Source: Bacteroidota bacterium
Lineage (GTDB): Bacteria > Bacteroidota > Ignavibacteria > Tepidaquicellales > Tepidaquicellaceae
Direction of reading: 5' to 3'
Length of the DNA: 64,000 nt
Assembly (NCBI GenBank): GCA_018266875.1
Contig: JAFDZR010000013.1
Location: forward strand, 48,445 to 112,444
This document shows, in pieces, positions 43,973-52,913 of the stretch. The notes under the pieces were generated by a model. It ran no database searches. It was not told where the DNA came from and was given only the letters and a program-made list of their open reading frames with translations. The translations under genes were made by a program, and so were the position numbers. The stretch's first letter is position 1. Every line of letters begins with the position of its first letter.

Positions 43973-45520
43973 ATGGATCAAAAAGACAGTTTCGTTGCGT
44001 CAATCACTGAAGGATATAATTTCAAAGGTGAAACAATAACTCTAGGCGGTGCAATTTACAAAGGTGAAAACCTTCCCGGTGTTCTGATAAAACTTCCACT
44101 TAAAACCATGAACCGTCACGGACTTATAGCCGGGGCAACAGGAACAGGAAAAACAAAGACGCTTCAGCTGATCTCGGAAGGACTCTCTTCGAAGAGTGTT
44201 TCGGTTTTATTAATGGACATAAAAGGTGATCTCAGCGGTCTTGCAGCTCCCGGCGTTGTTAATGATAAAATACTTCAGCGTCATGAAAAAATTGGAATTC
44301 CTTATGCTCCTTCTGCTTTTCCCGTTGAACTTCTTTCACTTTCCAATGAAAAAGGCGCGAGGCTCAGAGCTACTGTTTCTGAATTCGGTCCGGTATTGTT
44401 TTCGAAGATCCTTGAACTGAATGACACTCAGTCAGGAGTGGTATCGGTGATCTTTAAATACAGTGATGACAAAAAACTTCCGCTTCTTGATCTGAAGGAT
44501 TTTAAAAAACTCCTTCAGTATATTTCAGATGAAGGAAAAGCTGAACTTGAAGCTGATTACGGTAAAATCTCACCTTCCACAGTCGGAACAATTTTAAGAA
44601 AAGTAATTGAGCTTGAGAATGATGCTGATCAGTTCTTCGGCGAAAGATCTTTTGATGTAAGTGATCTGACAAAGATTAACGACGAAGGAAAGGGACAGAT
44701 ATCCGTTATCAGACTTGCGGATATTCAGAACAAACCTAAACTGTTTTCAACATTTCTGCTTTGTCTGCTGGTTGAGATTTACAATAATTTCCCTGAAGAA
44801 GGAGATATGGATCAGCCGAAGCTGGTTATGTTCATAGATGAAGCGCACCTTATTTTTCAGGAAGCTTCAAAAGCTCTGCATGACCAGATCGAAACCATAA
44901 TTAAGCTTATCAGATCAAAGGGAGTCGGAATATTTTTCTGCACTCAGAATCCGACTGATATTCCTGATTCGGTCCTGAGTCAGCTCGGAATGAAAGTCCA
45001 GCATTCACTCAGAGCATTCACAGCAAATGACAGGAAAGAGATCAAGCTGATCTCGGAAAACTATCCCATGTCAGAATATTATGATGTACAGGAACTGCTT
45101 ACTTCCATGGGAATAGGTGAAGCAGCTGTTACGGTTCTAAGTGAAAAAGGAACTCCCACTCCGCTTGCGGCAACCCTGCTCTGCGCTCCCGCATCCAGAA
45201 TGGATATACTGAATGATCAGGAACAGGATAATATTGTCAATAATTCTGAACTGGTAAAAAAGTATAATGAAGTTATAGACAGAGAAAGTGCATACGAGAT
45301 TTTAACAGCAAAACTGGAAACGGCACAAACGGAAATTCAACAGACTCAAGAAGAAAAGAAACCTGAAGGACGGCAGGAGAAAAGCACCGTTGAGAAAGTT
45401 CTGACCAGCACAACAGCCAGACAGGTCGGCAGGACGATAGCAAGGGAAATAACAAGAGGATTTCTTGGAGTACTTGGAATAGGAGGAACAACACGTAAGA
45501 AAAAGTCAGGCTGGTTTTGA
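43973..45520 (+). CDS. HerA/YjgR-like P-loop ATPase (DUF853 type)
   Basis: A 515-residue ATPase of the HerA/FtsK superfamily similar in design to E. coli YjgR. The Walker A motif GATGTGKT spans residues 54-61, LLMDIKGDLSGLA follows, and LVMFIDEAH (residues 284-292) is Walker B. IFFCTQNPTDIPDSVLSQLG is the sensor region shared by the HerA group. The C-terminal tail from about residue 425 is rich in Gln and Lys and ends TTRKKKSGWF. The family's biological role is poorly known. It starts after a 151-base AT-rich gap and is followed after 39 bases by a small conserved-looking gene. No NurA-type nuclease is adjacent. Confidence 0.88.
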   Translation: MDQKDSFVASITEGYNFKGETITLGGAIYKGENLPGVLIKLPLKTMNRHGLIAGATGTGKTKTLQLISEGLSSKSVSVLLMDIKGDLSGLAAPGVVNDKILQRHEKIGIPYAPSAFPVELLSLSNEKGARLRATVSEFGPVLFSKILELNDTQSGVVSVIFKYSDDKKLPLLDLKDFKKLLQYISDEGKAELEADYGKISPSTVGTILRKVIELENDADQFFGERSFDVSDLTKINDEGKGQISVIRLADIQNKPKLFSTFLLCLLVEIYNNFPEEGDMDQPKLVMFIDEAHLIFQEASKALHDQIETIIKLIRSKGVGIFFCTQNPTDIPDSVLSQLGMKVQHSLRAFTANDRKEIKLISENYPMSEYYDVQELLTSMGIGEAAVTVLSEKGTPTPLAATLLCAPASRMDILNDQEQDNIVNNSELVKKYNEVIDRESAYEILTAKLETAQTEIQQTQEEKKPEGRQEKSTVEKVLTSTTARQVGRTIAREITRGFLGVLGIGGTTRKKKSGWF

Positions 45521-45559
45521 TAAAAAAATTTTTTTAATAACATAAACGAAAGGATTCAG

Positions 45560-45763
45560 ATGGACGAGCTGATTAAACTTGTAACAGAAAAGACAGGCAT
45601 TAGCGCTGAACAGGCAAAATCTGCTATAGAGACTGTAGGCAACTTTGTAAAGGATAAACTTCCTGCCGGTATCGGTGATCAGGTCAATAATTTTCTTGAA
45701 GGAAAAGAAATTGGCGGAATTGCTGACATGGCAAAAGGATTCAAAGATAAGTTAGGTCTTTAA
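45560..45763 (+). CDS. Small helical protein of unknown function
   Basis: A 67-residue protein (MDELIKLVTEKTGISAEQAK at the N-terminus) made almost entirely of amphipathic helix with a glycine turn (LPAGIGDQV). Small proteins with the same ELxxLVxxKTGIS-type opening exist in related bacteria, but I cannot name a function. It is supported as a real gene by its AAAGGA ribosome binding site (45549-45554), five bases before the ATG, its own downstream hairpin, and its placement just after the HerA-like ATPase. It may be co-transcribed with it. Confidence 0.75.
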   Translation: MDELIKLVTEKTGISAEQAKSAIETVGNFVKDKLPAGIGDQVNNFLEGKEIGGIADMAKGFKDKLGL

Positions 45764-45772
45764 TCTTTAACT

Positions 45773-45824
45773 CAGGAAGCGGGTAGTAATTAAATAATAT
45801 TATATATTCCGCTTCCTGCTTTTA
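45773..45824 (+). terminator. Probable terminator hairpin
   Basis: CAGGAAGCGG (45773-45782) pairs perfectly with CCGCTTCCTG (45809-45818) across a 26-base AT-rich loop, followed by CTTTTA. The large loop and the short T-run make it weaker than the one at 42990, but it lies ten bases after the stop of the small gene. Confidence 0.6.
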
Positions 45825-45933
45825 TATAAATATTGTTTTTGTGATCTTTATATTATTTATCCTTCAATAGGGTAAGGTTAAAAGCAATAGAATTTTTTAT
45901 TAGTATTAAGTAAATTAAAAAAATTAATTTAAT

Positions 45934-46359
45934 ATGAAGAATTACTACAAATCCATTCTGGGATTTCTGGTGTTATTGATACTTGTTCTGGGATGCAGCA
46001 AGATCAAGAATCTTGCTGATTCCTCAAAAGGCAACAAACTATACTTCTGCGAGAGTTACAATCCGGCTTCGGATAAATGCGAAGGTGAAAGTTTCAAATA
46101 TACCAAAGGTAATCTTACGGTAATGCTGGATCTCAGACCTACAAAGACCAAACTCGGCGTAACATCGGTGAATATCAATGTAACGGACCTTGCTTCCGGA
46201 AAGGTCGCCGATACATTCAGATTTGATACTCAGTCTGATATGGATTACGTTTATTTTGATAACGTTAAATTCGATGCTGCGGGTAAATACAGGGTAAGCG
46301 CTCTGAAGCCCGACGGAACTGTCATTGTCTCAAATGAAATTGAGATCATAGATAAATAA
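45934..46359 (+). CDS. Lipoprotein of unknown function
   Basis: A 141-residue protein with a lipoprotein signal: a charged start, a hydrophobic core and LVLGC with Cys21 as the lipidation site. The mature part contains two further cysteines close together (YFCESYNPASDKCEGE) that may form a disulphide, then an Ig-like beta sandwich (VTSVNINVTDLASGKV, GKYRVSALKPDGTVI). It probably faces the periplasm or cell surface. I do not recognise a named family. It lies 20 bases before the M23 peptidase gene in the same direction, so the two may be co-expressed. Confidence 0.8.
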   Translation: MKNYYKSILGFLVLLILVLGCSKIKNLADSSKGNKLYFCESYNPASDKCEGESFKYTKGNLTVMLDLRPTKTKLGVTSVNINVTDLASGKVADTFRFDTQSDMDYVYFDNVKFDAAGKYRVSALKPDGTVIVSNEIEIIDK

Positions 46360-46379
46360 TTAAAATTTTATTCTGAGTT

Positions 46380-47255
46380 TTGAGATCTGTAATTACAGTT
46401 TTTCTTGTTCTGATTTCTTTGAATTTATTTCTTCCGGCAGTAATCCGTGCCGATGATAAAAATCCAAAGAAGAAAAAAAAATCACAGAATGCGGAAATTA
46501 AAAAGATTAAACCTTCGCTTCTGTCAATTACTCAGAAGTTAAACGATCTGTCCGCTGATGAAAATTTTTACGGCAGACCTGAGAAGATTGCCGCAAGATG
46601 GAATGTGATTATTACTGATATCCGCAAGAGCAACTTAAGCAGAAAAGATGCAGTGGATTCTCTGTATGTTTTTACAAATCAGCTCTGGGATTTCATGAAT
46701 GCAAGAATAGCCGCAAAGGCAATAAAGAAATATTCTGATGCGGAATGGGTTTTTCCTTTGAAAGGTTACGGACCCGCTGCGATAGGAGGAAGAAACGGAA
46801 ACGGTTACATAGTCGGAGGATTTGATTTCTTTGACGGAAATACCGGAGGACATCCTGCACAGGATATATTTATTAATGACAGGGATCAGGACGGTCTTGA
46901 CGATAATACAGGGAAACCTGTTGAAGTTTTGTCAATGAGCGGCGGAATTGTAATTGAAACAAGAAAAAACTGGACAACGGATATGATGGATATCAAGGGA
47001 GGAAATATTGTATATATCTATGATAATTATACCAACGGACTTTTTTATTATGCACATCTCAAAGATGTACTGGTAAATGTGGGAGATTACGTGGAACCTG
47101 GTAAAGTTATCGGTACTGTAGGCAGAACCGGAAAAAATGCTTATCCGTCAAGATCGCCTACTCATCTGCATATAATGTATGTAAGATCTTTTGACGGGGA
47201 CCTCGTTCCCGAGAATTTATACAAAGACCTGATTAATGTAAAAACACTTAACTGA
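46380..47255 (+). CDS. M23-family metallopeptidase (LytM type)
   Basis: A 291-residue exported zinc peptidase that likely cleaves peptidoglycan cross-bridges or regulates amidases. A signal peptide (residues 1-24) precedes a lysine-rich stretch and a helical region. The catalytic domain has the HxxxD motif as H158 PAQ D162 and the HxH motif as H262 and H264 in [15 protein letters not shown] between them looks like a small calcium-type loop inserted in the domain. The TTG start is 20 bases after the lipoprotein stop. It ends two bases before guaB. Confidence 0.88.
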   Translation: MRSVITVFLVLISLNLFLPAVIRADDKNPKKKKKSQNAEIKKIKPSLLSITQKLNDLSADENFYGRPEKIAARWNVIITDIRKSNLSRKDAVDSLYVFTNQLWDFMNARIAAKAIKKYSDAEWVFPLKGYGPAAIGGRNGNGYIVGGFDFFDGNTGGHPAQDIFINDRDQDGLDDNTGKPVEVLSMSGGIVIETRKNWTTDMMDIKGGNIVYIYDNYTNGLFYYAHLKDVLVNVGDYVEPGKVIGTVGRTGKNAYPSRSPTHLHIMYVRSFDGDLVPENLYKDLINVKTLN

Positions 47256-47257
47256 AA

Positions 47258-48724
47258 ATGAAATCACAAAAGATAACAGGAACAGCTATTACGTTTGACG
47301 ATATACTGCTAAAGCCGGCGCATTCCTCCGTACTTCCCAGAGAAGTGGATCTCTCATCACGTCTCACTAAAAACATTACTCTGAATATCCCGCTGCTCTC
47401 CGCAGCAATGGATACTGTAACGGAATCCGAAATGGCAATCGCAGTTGCGAGAGAAGGCGGAATGGGGATTATTCATAAAAACATGTCTTCTGAATTTCAG
47501 GCAGCTGAAGTGGATAAAGTAAAAAGAAGCGAAAGCGGAATGATAAGGGATCCGATCACTCTTACTTCGGATAAAAGAATTGCAGACGCCCTGATACTCA
47601 TGCAGCAGTACAGCATATCAGGCATCCCGATTATCAATTCAAAAAATAAACTGATCGGAATACTTACCAACAGGGACCTTAGGTTTGAACCAGACGAAAC
47701 CCTTCCTGTATCTGAAATAATGACTAAGGAAAATCTTGTAACAGCTCCTATGGGAACTGATCTTGAGAAAGCCGAAGTCATACTGCAGAAATATAAAATA
47801 GAAAAACTTCCCGTAGTGGATAAGCAGGGCATACTCAAAGGACTGATCACATTCAAGGATATACAAAAAAGAAAGAAATTCCCGAATGCAAGTAAAGACA
47901 GTTTCGGAAGACTAAGGGTCGGCGCTGCAGTTGGGATAACGGCTGATACAATTTCCAGAGTTGAGAAACTTATTAATGCCGGAGTGGATGTGATAGTTGT
48001 AGATACAGCTCACGGACATTCAAAAGGCGTCATTGAAATGGTGAAGAAAATCAAAAAGAAATTTGACGTTGAATTGATTGCCGGAAATGTCGCTACACCT
48101 GAAGCAGTTATTGACCTGATTAAAGCAGGCGCTGACTGTATAAAAGTTGGGATCGGCGCAGGATCTATCTGCACTACCAGAGTTATCGCCGGTGTAGGCA
48201 TTCCTCAGATGACTGCTGTTATGGAATGCGCAGAAGCCGCTTCAAAGTTTAAGATACCCGTTATCTCAGACGGCGGTGTGAAACAGACCGGTGACGTATC
48301 CAAAGCAATTGCGGGAGGCGCTGATACAGTAATGCTCGGCGGTTACTTTGCCGGAACGGAGGAAGCTCCCGGAGAGAAAGTGTTGTATGAAGGAAGAAGT
48401 TTTAAGGTTTACAGGGGAATGGGTTCGATCGAAGCAATGAAGATGGGAAGCAAGGACAGATATTTTCAGGATGTTGAGGACGATATAAGTAAGCTTGTTC
48501 CCGAAGGTATTGAGGGAATTGTTCCGTATAAAGGAAATGTTAGCGATACTATCTATCAGATACTGGGAGGGTTAAGAGCTTCCATGGGTTACTGCGGAGC
48601 AAAAAATATTCAGGAAATGAAATCCAGATCAAGATTCGTAATGATCACAAACGCAGGTTTAAAGGAATCTCATCCTCATGATGTAAAGATCACCAAGGAA
48701 GCACCGAATTATGGTTTGAAATAA
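47258..48724 (+). CDS. guaB: IMP dehydrogenase
   Basis: A 488-residue enzyme that oxidises IMP to XMP in the cytoplasm, the committed step of guanine nucleotide synthesis. [15 protein letters not shown] and [10 protein letters not shown] open the TIM barrel, two CBS domains occupy about residues 95-205, and GAGSICTTR carries the catalytic Cys305. [25 protein letters not shown] and YRGMGS close the substrate site. Length and motifs are those of a normal bacterial enzyme. It starts two bases after the peptidase stop, so transcription may be shared, although the functions are unrelated. Confidence 0.97.
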   Translation: MKSQKITGTAITFDDILLKPAHSSVLPREVDLSSRLTKNITLNIPLLSAAMDTVTESEMAIAVAREGGMGIIHKNMSSEFQAAEVDKVKRSESGMIRDPITLTSDKRIADALILMQQYSISGIPIINSKNKLIGILTNRDLRFEPDETLPVSEIMTKENLVTAPMGTDLEKAEVILQKYKIEKLPVVDKQGILKGLITFKDIQKRKKFPNASKDSFGRLRVGAAVGITADTISRVEKLINAGVDVIVVDTAHGHSKGVIEMVKKIKKKFDVELIAGNVATPEAVIDLIKAGADCIKVGIGAGSICTTRVIAGVGIPQMTAVMECAEAASKFKIPVISDGGVKQTGDVSKAIAGGADTVMLGGYFAGTEEAPGEKVLYEGRSFKVYRGMGSIEAMKMGSKDRYFQDVEDDISKLVPEGIEGIVPYKGNVSDTIYQILGGLRASMGYCGAKNIQEMKSRSRFVMITNAGLKESHPHDVKITKEAPNYGLK

Positions 48725-48764
48725 AAATTTGTCTAAAGTTTTAATTTAATTAAAAAATAAAAAT

Positions 48765-49265
48765 ATGTTCAGAACAACTGAAGACTTCATAAAAGACTGG
48801 AAATTCGAAAGTGACTCTACATTAAAAGTCATTAATTCGCTTACTGATGAGTCGCTGGATCAGAAGATCAGTCCTGACGGAAGAACGCTTGGTTTTCTCG
48901 CCTGGCATTTAGCGATAACTATTCCTGAAATGATGGGATTAACGGGCTTAAAAATCAACGGTCCGGGCGAAAAATCCCCGTGTCCGGAAAAAGTATCCGA
49001 AATCTTGGATGAATTTAAAAAAGCTTCGGATTCTTTGATAGATGAAATTAAAAAAAACTGGAATGATGACATACTTCAGACAGAGGATGAATTGTACGGT
49101 GAGAAATGGAAAAAAGGTCTAACACTTTTTTATCTTATGCTGCATCAGACTCATCACAGAGGGCAGATGACAGTTCTCATGAGACAGGCCGGACTGAAAG
49201 TCCCGGGAATATACGGTCCTTCCAGGGAAGAATGGATCTCCATGGGTATGGAACCATTGCCGTAG
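48765..49265 (+). CDS. DinB-like metal-binding protein
   Basis: A 166-residue four-helix protein of the DinB/YfiT type. FLAWHLAI supplies one histidine and LHQTHHRGQMTVLMRQAG supplies the C-terminal pair in the HxxxHRGQ motif typical of the family. Members bind a divalent metal, and some act as thiol S-transferases; the function is usually unknown. It starts 40 bases after guaB and precedes a Bax-inhibitor-like gene. Confidence 0.87.
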   Translation: MFRTTEDFIKDWKFESDSTLKVINSLTDESLDQKISPDGRTLGFLAWHLAITIPEMMGLTGLKINGPGEKSPCPEKVSEILDEFKKASDSLIDEIKKNWNDDILQTEDELYGEKWKKGLTLFYLMLHQTHHRGQMTVLMRQAGLKVPGIYGPSREEWISMGMEPLP

Positions 49266-49342
49266 CCTATTGTTATAAAGACAGAATTTTAAAAATTCAG
49301 AATAAATATTAAAATAGTTATTACTAAAAGGAGAAATAATAA

Positions 49343-50050
49343 ATGAATCAGTTTCAGAATAATACCGGAGCGATTGACGCTTCCTTTACTACAGAAGCCA
49401 CCAAAAAATTTTTACTGAATGTATATAACTGGATGGCAATGGGACTTGCTCTCACAGGAGTTATTGCCTGGGGAGTTTCAGGTTCATCTTTCGCAAATGT
49501 TCTGTTCTCAAATCCTTTCCTTCTGTTCGGAATAATTATTCTGCAGCTTGGACTTGTGATAGGTCTGACATTTGCAATAAAAAAGATATCCGCGGGTCTG
49601 GCGATCGGCGCATTCTTTTTATATTCTGCCCTTACAGGTCTTACAATGGCTTCAATCTTTCTGGTCTATACCGGAAGTTCAATAGCTTCCACTTTCTTTA
49701 TCTGCGCAGCAATGTTTGGATCTGTAAGCGTTTTCGGATATATTACTAAAATGGATCTGTCCCGTTTCGGAACATTCTTTTTTATGGGACTAATCGGTCT
49801 TATAATCGCATCGGTAGTGAATATTTTTCTGAACAGCACGGCATTATACTGGATCATAAGTTATGCGGGAGTTCTGCTGTTCGTCGGCTTAACGGCATAT
49901 GATACTCAGAGAATAAAGCAAATGAGTCAGTCGATGGATTTTGATACTGAAGAAGGAAAAAAAGCAGCAGTGATAGGTTCACTTATGCTGTATCTGGATT
50001 TTATTAATATGTTCCTCTTCCTTCTGAGAATTCTCGGAGACAGAAAGTAA
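49343..50050 (+). CDS. Bax inhibitor-1/YccA-family membrane protein
   Basis: A 235-residue inner-membrane protein with seven hydrophobic segments. VYNWMAMGLALTGVIAW near the N-terminus and LTAYDTQRIKQM late in the protein are signature stretches of the BI-1/YccA family. The C-terminus LYLDFINMFLFLLRILGDRK is also typical. YccA interacts with the FtsH protease in E. coli; other relatives are calcium leak channels. The start is well supported by AAGGAG at 49328-49333, nine bases before the ATG. Confidence 0.93.
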   Translation: MNQFQNNTGAIDASFTTEATKKFLLNVYNWMAMGLALTGVIAWGVSGSSFANVLFSNPFLLFGIIILQLGLVIGLTFAIKKISAGLAIGAFFLYSALTGLTMASIFLVYTGSSIASTFFICAAMFGSVSVFGYITKMDLSRFGTFFFMGLIGLIIASVVNIFLNSTALYWIISYAGVLLFVGLTAYDTQRIKQMSQSMDFDTEEGKKAAVIGSLMLYLDFINMFLFLLRILGDRK

Positions 50051-50072
50051 ATATTTGCCTTAACTGCTTATC

Positions 50073-50111
50073 CGGATCTGCTCTTTGCAATTAAGAGCGG
50101 ATCCGTTTTTT
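50073..50111. terminator. Rho-independent terminator between convergent genes
   Basis: CGGATCTGCTCTT (50073-50085) pairs with AAGAGCGGATCCG (50093-50105), with one G-T wobble, across a seven-base loop and is followed by a run of T to 50111. It ends the BI-1 gene on the plus strand and touches the end of the minus-strand NlpC gene, so it may serve both. Confidence 0.85.
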
Positions 50112-50976
50112 ATTCAGCCCATCTTCTCACAACAAATCTTAAACCTTCGGTTCCCTCCCAGTCATTTACCGGTAATCTTTCATTCATTACTTCCCCGATT
50201 CTTTTCATGAGATCAGTTTTGTGAACGCCTTTATCCGGCGTACTTTCAATCACGGTATTCTTATCAAGAACGATTATAACATGTCCGTTCCATGCAATGA
50301 GATCCAGTGGTTCCAGCATACCGGAAATCTCATCCGCTGTTTTTCCCGCTATCTCAAGACCTCTGCCGTATTTTATAAGGGAAGATGTATTTCTCGGAGT
50401 TGAACCGTTGGTAGCCTCATATATCAGACCTGAACAGTCAACACCTTTGAGACTCCATTTGTTTTTTAACGGGGTATCAATTTCAGAGGAAGGTTTGTAA
50501 TAAGTAAGCATTCGTTCGATACCGACAGCGTAATTTCCTCCCCACATATAACCGTAACCTTCAAACTTAATTATGTTTTGCAAAATTTCACTTTTACCGG
50601 GCATTTTCTTTACTCTGTCTTCAGGTTTGGTTGAAGTCACTTCCACAAATCTGCTGTCAACATAAAGTGATGATGACTTGTAAGGATAATCTTCTGTAAC
50701 AACTTTAAAGATACTGTGATCTCCCTTCGGAATTTTCTCAATTATCTCAAAAACTGTATTCGGGAATGCAATGAATTCCATTTCCCTTATCAGTCCCTGG
50801 TCATCCAGCTTTAATGAATCCCTTGTTGCACCGCCGAAAACATTATCATAGTCTGGTGTATTCAGCACAGGCGTGAAGTCAACTGCTACAGCATACAGAG
50901 GATTTGAATCCTGTGAATATAATATACTGCTGCAGGATAGTATTATTATGTATATAAATAATTTTAACTTGCTCAT
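50110..50976 (-). CDS. NlpC/P60-family peptidase
   Basis: A 288-residue exported cysteine peptidase that likely cuts peptidoglycan stem peptides. A signal peptide (residues 1-21, ending LYSQ) is followed by an SH3-like N-terminal region (about residues 25-125). The catalytic domain has YMWGGN, the nucleophile Cys181 in GVDCSGLIYE, and His232 in NGHVIIVLD. PLDLIAWNGH is the usual segment before the histidine. It is divergent from 51104 and ends at the terminator shared with the BI-1 gene. Confidence 0.87.
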   Translation of the reverse strand: MSKLKLFIYIIILSCSSILYSQDSNPLYAVAVDFTPVLNTPDYDNVFGGATRDSLKLDDQGLIREMEFIAFPNTVFEIIEKIPKGDHSIFKVVTEDYPYKSSSLYVDSRFVEVTSTKPEDRVKKMPGKSEILQNIIKFEGYGYMWGGNYAVGIERMLTYYKPSSEIDTPLKNKWSLKGVDCSGLIYEATNGSTPRNTSSLIKYGRGLEIAGKTADEISGMLEPLDLIAWNGHVIIVLDKNTVIESTPDKGVHKTDLMKRIGEVMNERLPVNDWEGTEGLRFVVRRWAE

Positions 50977-51017
50977 AATAATTTTTATTGATTAAATTGT
51001 TTTGGGAATTTTGTAAA

Positions 51018-51044
51018 AATATTACGCTCAATCAATGTAATATT
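51018..51044. promoter_or_regulatory. Inverted repeat in a divergent intergenic region
   Basis: AATATTAC and GTAATATT form a perfect eight-base dyad with an 11-base spacer between the divergent NlpC-type and lamin-tail genes. The half-site centres are 19 bases apart, close to two helical turns, as expected for a dimeric regulator. There is no T-run, so a terminator is unlikely. Its regulator is unknown. Confidence 0.4.
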
Positions 51045-51103
51045 AAGTAATGCTTCCCTGCGCTTATTCACAGGACAGGAATTTATTTGTTAACTTAATT
51101 ACT

Positions 51104-52840
51104 ATGAACATGAAAAGAACAACTTCAATTATTTTCTTCTGCTTTAGCTTTTTTGCTTCCTCCATTTCACTCTCACAGATCGTTATAAATGAAATTATGT
51201 ATTCTCCCGCATCACCGAATAAAGAGTGGTTTGAATTGAAAAATTCAGGAACTTCGCCTGTAAATCTTCAGAACTGGAAATGGCGCGACGCCGCAGCCGG
51301 CAATCCTATAAGAACCATTACAGCTGAAAATGTATTACTCCTGCCTGATTCATTTGCCGTGATCTGCGAGGATTCAATAATTTTCAAAAATCAATATACA
51401 GGTTTCAGCGGCATTGCTCTGCAGTCATCCGGCTGGAGCGCTTTGAATAATTCCGGAAACGAAAATATCGTCATCTATAATGACCAGAATACAACTGTAG
51501 ATTCTCTGACCTATAATAATTCATGGGGAGGACTTTCAGGTTTTTCACTTGAGAGAAAAAGAAGCGAACTGCCTTCTAATCTCTCAGATAACTGGGGAAC
51601 TTCAATCCATCCCGCTAAAGCTACCCCGGGAAAAAGAAATTCAATTACTCCTTTGATGTTTGATCTGATGCTCTATACATTTAAATCTGATCCGCCATTT
51701 CCGGTAATTAACGGTAATTTGAATTTCAGGCTGTCTGTCAGAAATACAGGTATAAATAATTCGAACGGATTTAAAATCAAATTATTTCTTGATCAGAATT
51801 CAGACAGCACTGGTCAGAACGAAGAAATTATCTGCGGTCAGAATGTAGAGCAGCTTACGGCGGGTGATTCGGTGATTTTTGAATGCAGTTATATACCTTA
51901 TGATACAGGTTATAAATTATTTATTGCAAAGGTAGAATATACAGATGATCTCGATACGTTAAACAACAAACAGTATAAGAATATTTTCGTGAGTGACAAT
52001 TCAGGAGGAACTAATGCAGTTGTAATAAATGAAATCATGTATGAACCTCTCAGCGGAAATTCCGAATGGCTGGAAATATTCAACGGATCGGGTAAGCCGG
52101 TAAATCTGAAAGAATGGAAATATAGAGAGACTACTTTTATGTCCGCGGTTTCTGATTCGGATCTTGTGCTGAATGCGGGAGAATATTTTGTCCTCGCTCA
52201 TGATACGACAATTTTTAACAGATATCCTTATCTGAAGGAATTTCTTCAGTCCGGTAAATTAAAATTCATTCCGGGTCTCAGTTTATCAAATTCAGGAGAA
52301 ACAATAATTATTTCAGACAGTTCTGATAATATTATTGATGCCTTTGCATATTCACCTGAACTTCATAATCCAAACATACCTGATACGAAAGGTATTTCAC
52401 TGGAAAGGATTAGTCCTTCTGTAAATTCCGGTGAAAACTCAAACTGGAGTTCTTCCGCTTCTCCCGACGGCGGTACTCCCGGACGCGTTAACAGCATTTT
52501 TACAAAAAATTCAGAAAGAGGTTCGGAAGTAATTATCTCTCCAAATCCGTTTTCACCTGACGGTGACGGGTTTGAGGATTTTAGTATTATTAATTATTCT
52601 CTGAAAGAAAATATTGCGCAGATAAGGATTAAAATATTTGATATAAAAGGCAGACTGGTCAGAACTCTGATAAACAATTCCGTCAGCGGAAAAGAGGGGA
52701 GTTTCATTTTCGACGGAATGGATAATAACAGGCAGAAACTCAGAATTGGAATTTACATACTGCTGCTGGAAGCGGTATATGAAAAGTCAGGTTCGTCGGA
52801 ATTATTAAAAGCTCCGCTTGTCATTGCGGCAAAGCTGTGA
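51104..52840 (+). CDS. Secreted lamin-tail-domain protein with FlgD-like C-terminal domain
   Basis: A 578-residue exported protein. The frame opens at 51050, but MNMKRTTSIIFFCFSFFASS from the ATG at 51104 (or 51110) is a proper signal peptide, so I placed the start there. Two lamin tail domains begin with IVINEIMYSP (about residue 25) and VVINEIMYEP (about residue 315); the shared WFELKN/WLEIFN and NLQNW/NLKEW stretches support this. Between them lies a CARDB-like segment. The C-terminal 100 residues contain ISPNPFSPDGDGFEDF and IRIKIFDIKGRLVRTL, as in FlgD-like Ig domains of surface proteins. No standard NYPNPFNP T9SS tail is present. Confidence 0.82.
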   Translation: MNMKRTTSIIFFCFSFFASSISLSQIVINEIMYSPASPNKEWFELKNSGTSPVNLQNWKWRDAAAGNPIRTITAENVLLLPDSFAVICEDSIIFKNQYTGFSGIALQSSGWSALNNSGNENIVIYNDQNTTVDSLTYNNSWGGLSGFSLERKRSELPSNLSDNWGTSIHPAKATPGKRNSITPLMFDLMLYTFKSDPPFPVINGNLNFRLSVRNTGINNSNGFKIKLFLDQNSDSTGQNEEIICGQNVEQLTAGDSVIFECSYIPYDTGYKLFIAKVEYTDDLDTLNNKQYKNIFVSDNSGGTNAVVINEIMYEPLSGNSEWLEIFNGSGKPVNLKEWKYRETTFMSAVSDSDLVLNAGEYFVLAHDTTIFNRYPYLKEFLQSGKLKFIPGLSLSNSGETIIISDSSDNIIDAFAYSPELHNPNIPDTKGISLERISPSVNSGENSNWSSSASPDGGTPGRVNSIFTKNSERGSEVIISPNPFSPDGDGFEDFSIINYSLKENIAQIRIKIFDIKGRLVRTLINNSVSGKEGSFIFDGMDNNRQKLRIGIYILLLEAVYEKSGSSELLKAPLVIAAKL

Positions 52841-52913
52841 ATTTAAGTTTGAAAAAAATTAATAAAATTTATGCTCTTTGCCTTATAAATATAATGCTAC
52901 TGAATAAATATAC

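Noticed and set aside
51050..51103. ATG at 51050 as the start of the lamin-tail protein
   Set aside because: A normal signal peptide begins only at the ATG at 51104 or 51110; the 18 extra residues would mask it.
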